16,532 nucleotides of DNA, taken from Candidatus Woesearchaeota archaeon. GTDB lineage: Archaea > Nanobdellota > Nanobdellia > SCGC-AAA011-G17 > JACQNH01. Positions 14,892 to 16,532 of this stretch are shown piece by piece. Location: positions 1-16,532 of the forward strand of contig JACQNH010000043.1 of NCBI GenBank assembly GCA_016203175.1, written 5' to 3'. Made by a program: the position numbers and the translations under genes. The first letter of the stretch is position 1. Each line of letters begins with the position of its first letter. Under the pieces are notes generated by a model. That model made no database searches. It worked only from the letters and a program-made list of their open reading frames with translations, and was not told the origin of the DNA.

Positions 14892-15398
14892 ATGCAAGTC
14901 ATATTATACATGGCAACAACTGTAAATGGTTATATTGCCAAAGAAAATAATGAAACTCCTTGGTCTGATGAGGAATGGCAGAGTTTCTCTAAATTCGTCA
15001 AAGAGATAAAAAATATTGTTATTGGCAGAAATACTTATGAGATTATGAAAAAAGATGACGAATTTAGTAAAATTGGAAATCCATTTACAGTTGTAGTTTC
15101 AAGAGAAGATTTTGCTCATAATTCTAATTTTGCTATTGCCAAATCGCCAAAAGAAGCTCTGAAAATATTAAAAGAAAAGAGCTTTGCCAAAGCCCTTATT
15201 GCTGGTGGCGGAATGCTCAACTCATCTTTTATGAAAGAAAAATTGATTGATGAAATTTATCTTGATGTTGAGCCTTTGGTCTTTGGCAAAGGAATAAAAT
15301 TATTTTCAGAAAATGACTTTGACGCAAAATTAGAATTGATAGAAACTAAAAGTTTGTCTAAAAATACAATACAATTACATTACAAAGTTCTGAAATAG
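14892..15398 (+). CDS. Dihydrofolate reductase family protein (RibD C-terminal-like)
   Basis: 168-aa reductase-fold protein. Family features: N-terminal strand and turn MATTVNGYIA (7-16), GRNTYE (45-50) after the first helix, the NADPH-phosphate-binding region ALIAGGGMLNSSF (101-113), and EIYLDVEPLVFGKGIKLF (121-138) near the end. This is the RibD/DHFR-like group common in bacteria as a single-domain reductase, not classical FolA; the substrate (dihydrofolate, a pyrimidine or other) cannot be assigned. It lies immediately before an attC-like site inside a proposed cassette, and its stop codon overlaps the start of the inverted repeat at 15398-15415. Bacterial origin by cassette transfer is plausible but not shown. 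Confidence 0.88.
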   Translation: MQVILYMATTVNGYIAKENNETPWSDEEWQSFSKFVKEIKNIVIGRNTYEIMKKDDEFSKIGNPFTVVVSREDFAHNSNFAIAKSPKEALKILKEKSFAKALIAGGGMLNSSFMKEKLIDEIYLDVEPLVFGKGIKLFSENDFDAKLELIETKSLSKNTIQLHYKVLK

Positions 15399-15474
15399 CG
15401 CCCCTCCGCCCAACGCTTCGGATTTTCTACGAAAATCCTCGTGCCGTTGCACTCTCGGACTTCGTCCTCGCATC

Positions 15475-15566
15475 GTATAACACGGCTTATGTGGTTCACT
15501 CACCTTGCAGGTTCGTTCACCCAAATTGTCCTAACGGACAACTTCGCATAAGCCGATACGTTAAGT
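15475..15566 (+). other. Integron attC-like recombination site 1
   Basis: Left core box GTATAAC (15475-15481), left inner arm CGGCTTATG (15483-15491), right inner arm CATAAGCCG (15547-15555), 4-nt spacer, right core box G|TTAAGT (15560-15566, exact fit to GTTRRRY). The arms are perfect 9-bp complements. The 55-nt central part includes TTGTCC/GGACAA, a further hairpin. It aligns without gaps to attC2 over the first 53 nt, sharing TATAACA at the left, ACCTTGCAGGTT at offset +27 and CCAAATT at offset +46. At 92 bp it is in the normal attC range. Confidence 0.75.
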
Positions 15567-15591
15567 CCAATCGCTCAGAACCGAAAAAGAA

Positions 15592-15855
15592 TTATTTCAA
15601 GTATTTTTCAATTAGTTCCTGAAGTCCTGCTATTGCTAAAAATTTCTCTCTTGGCATATCTTTATTTAGTCTATATTCTGCACTTTCATAACCCATATAT
15701 CCAACTCTTGTTCTATGCCAATCAGAATCATTTGCAATTTCTGCTAAAGCTCTATTTGGAATAACAATCTCTTGAGGATTATGTCTTTCAGATAATCTAG
15801 AATATGTGTTTTTCAATAATTCTCTTACATTTAATCCTTTAACTTTATCGCTCAT
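15592..15855 (-). CDS. Small hypothetical protein (87 aa)
   Basis: I do not recognise this protein. It is soluble and mixed in charge, with a Trp-His-Arg patch SDWHRTRVGYMGYESAEYR (54-72) in the middle and an amphipathic helix at the C-terminus (LAIAGLQELIEKYLK). There is no signal peptide, membrane segment or DNA-binding motif I can name. An AT-rich GCTTTAAAAAAG (15879-15890) lies about 28 nt before the ATG at 15855, fitting the leaderless pattern of the neighbours. It reads toward attC1, with 25 nt between its stop and the right core box. Codon use is like the chromosomal genes. Confidence 0.7.
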   Translation of the reverse strand: MSDKVKGLNVRELLKNTYSRLSERHNPQEIVIPNRALAEIANDSDWHRTRVGYMGYESAEYRLNKDMPREKFLAIAGLQELIEKYLK

Positions 15856-16018
15856 AAAACTTAGAATTGATAGAGACTTTTTTAAAGCTTTCTATTATAA
15901 AGTAGTTACATCAATCAAACGGCGGCAACCCCCTAAAAAAACAAAAATATAGACACGACGACTTTGATTTTTTGGGCTTCGCCGAACGTTGCACTAAAAA
16001 TCAATCCCTAACGGAAGA
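15856..16018. other. Non-coding part of cassette 2
   Basis: Together with attC2 this makes a 314-bp stretch without a gene. It holds the probable promoter of the 87-aa gene at its left end, then higher-GC sequence with a possible long-range stem GATTTTT/AAAAATC (15965-15971 and 15995-16001). GTTGCACT at 15988-15995 also occurs upstream of attC1 (15436-15443). Confidence 0.5.
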
Positions 16019-16160
16019 ATATAACAGCGATTTACCGACTACGAAACCTTGCAGGTTTCTCCGTCCAAATTTTGCCCCATCTCTGAAAATTTTTCCAGCT
16101 CTGCTACGCGAGGGAAAAATTTTCGAGGGCGTCCAACTTCGGTAAATCGCGATGTTAAGT
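16019..16160 (+). other. Integron attC-like recombination site 2, with large hairpin insert
   Basis: Left core box ATATAAC (16019-16025), inner arm GCGATTTACCG (16027-16037), complementary arm CGGTAAATCGC (16140-16150, perfect 11-bp pairing), GAT spacer, right core box G|TTAAGT (16154-16160), identical to that of attC1. The central part contains a perfect 12-bp stem, GAAAATTTTTCC (16085-16096) with GGAAAAATTTTC (16113-16124), extending the site to 142 bp. The left 53 nt match attC1 in the same register. Confidence 0.75.
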
Positions 16161-16532
16161 GAAATTGCCCTACGCCCGCCTATATATTCCTTTTCCAGAA
16201 TTAATGAGGATAATTTTATCTTCTTTCTTGAATTTTGATTTAGGCAACACCCCAAAAACTACTGCACTTGAAGGTTCGATATCAAACTTGTCTTTGTATA
16301 GTTTGTAGGCTTCTTTTATTTCTTCTTCATCCAATTTGATTATCCTATGTTCCTCTTTCAAAATTGATTGGATTTTTGATTTATATGGTGTCCATGGAGT
16401 ATGAAGTTTGTCTGCAAAACTTTGCCGTCGGTATTTTACTCCTACACCAATCAATTTTGTCTTTAATCTATATTTCTTAATCCCATTGTAGAAGCCTACA
16501 AATGCTTCGCCACTCCCGACTGGTAGAATTAT
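16155..16532 (+). mobile_element. Putative gene cassette 3 (start only)
   Basis: Begins TTAAGTGAAATTGCCC at the attC2 cleavage point. The first 16 bases resemble the start of cassette 2 (TTAAGTCCAATCGCTC) and, after the core box, the start of cassette 1. The right end and its attC lie outside the window. Confidence 0.4.
16170..16532 (-). CDS. PLP-dependent enzyme, fold type II, C-terminal part (runs off window)
   Basis: The frame is open from the window edge to the stop at 16170, 120 residues. It begins IILPVGSGEAFVGFYNGIKK, the glycine-rich phosphate-binding segment and following helix of the TrpB/threonine synthase/cysteine synthase fold, then TKLIGVGV, the usual next strand. Near the end, IEPSSAVVFGVL and KIILINSGKGI match the C-terminal PLP-site region (typical ...VEPSGA... 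and ...V..TG.G...). The N-terminal half with the Schiff-base lysine is not in the window. Which family member it is (threonine synthase, dehydratase, cysteine synthase-like, ACC deaminase-like) cannot be decided. It reads toward attC2, ending 9 nt before the right core box. A TTG at 16454 is not a credible start, because the domain continues upstream. Confidence 0.85.
   Translation of the reverse strand: MILPVGSGEAFVGFYNGIKKYRLKTKLIGVGVKYRRQSFADKLHTPWTPYKSKIQSILKEEHRIIKLDEEEIKEAYKLYKDKFDIEPSSAVVFGVLPKSKFKKEDKIILINSGKGIYRRA

Larger units (their letters stand above)
14824..15560 (+). mobile_element. Putative gene cassette 1 (DHFR/RibD-like gene plus attC1)
   Basis: 737 bp from the G|TT point at 14823/14824 to that in attC1 at 15560/15561. 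If circularised, the end would join the start and give GTTATACGA opposite TCGTATAAC of attC1, a perfect core-box pair. The cassette carries its own archaeal promoter. A second imperfect inverted repeat links its 5' end (14832-14849) to the sequence at the gene's stop codon (15398-15415). Confidence 0.6.
15561..16154 (+). mobile_element. Putative gene cassette 2 (small unknown gene plus attC2)
   Basis: 594 bp between the two G|TT points. The only gene, at 15592-15855, is on the minus strand. The start TTAAGT pairs with the left core box of attC2 at five of seven positions, a weaker closure than cassette 1. Confidence 0.5.

Noticed and set aside
15399..15591. tRNA or structured RNA gene in the GC-rich gap
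   Set aside because: GGTTCGTTCACCC recalls a T-arm, but there is no acceptor or anticodon arm. The pairing is explained by the attC-like arms and small hairpins.
16001..16255. 84-codon minus-strand frame across attC2
   Set aside because: It crosses the palindromic site and overlaps the well-supported PLP enzyme in another frame.
1..16532. CRISPR array
   Set aside because: No regularly spaced short repeats are present; the only repeats are the two long direct-repeat pairs and the two attC-like sites.

Overview
This is an AT-rich window with short intergenic gaps that reads as an archaeal chromosome, most likely a DPANN-type lineage (Woesearchaeota/Pacearchaeota-like; the lineage is inferred). 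The archaeal call rests on an Ogg2-type 8-oxoguanine glycosylase ending in the diagnostic lysine, an Lhr-family helicase carrying an intein, an XerA-like recombinase, a VapBC module, and AT-rich TATA-like boxes centred about 25-29 nt before start codons, which is the layout of leaderless archaeal transcripts.

Layout. Positions 1-3122 hold a site-2-type membrane protease (-), a secreted protein of unknown function (+), Ogg2 (-) and an unknown gene whose 3' end has decayed (-). Positions 3172-5591 are a two-gene island, a two-TM membrane protein convergent with an ADP-ribosylglycohydrolase, flanked by nearly identical 60/61-bp direct repeats. The right-hand repeat is the promoter of the next operon. 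Positions 5604-8608 are guaB-purA, the two enzymes that draw on IMP at the GMP/AMP branch point. Positions 8765-13069 are lhr, whose Walker A motif is split by a 570-residue intein with a LAGLIDADG endonuclease. The last 67-68 bp of lhr are repeated at 13768-13834, and a vapBC operon lies between the two copies.

The most striking region is 13832-16532. A tyrosine recombinase on the minus strand faces away from an array containing two related integron attC-like sites (15475-15566 and 16019-16160). The array carries a DHFR/RibD-like gene, a small unknown gene and the C-terminal part of a fold-type-II PLP enzyme. The geometry is that of an integron (integrase, attI region, cassettes), but the recombinase lacks the insertion that distinguishes IntI from Xer proteins. 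The first proposed cassette can be closed on paper: its 5' boundary sequence GTTATACGA is the exact complement of the left core box of its own attC-like site. The orientation of the array is favoured as left to right, but is not proven.

The window therefore mixes a conserved nucleotide-metabolism and DNA-repair backbone with three separate accessory insertions, each with visible boundaries.
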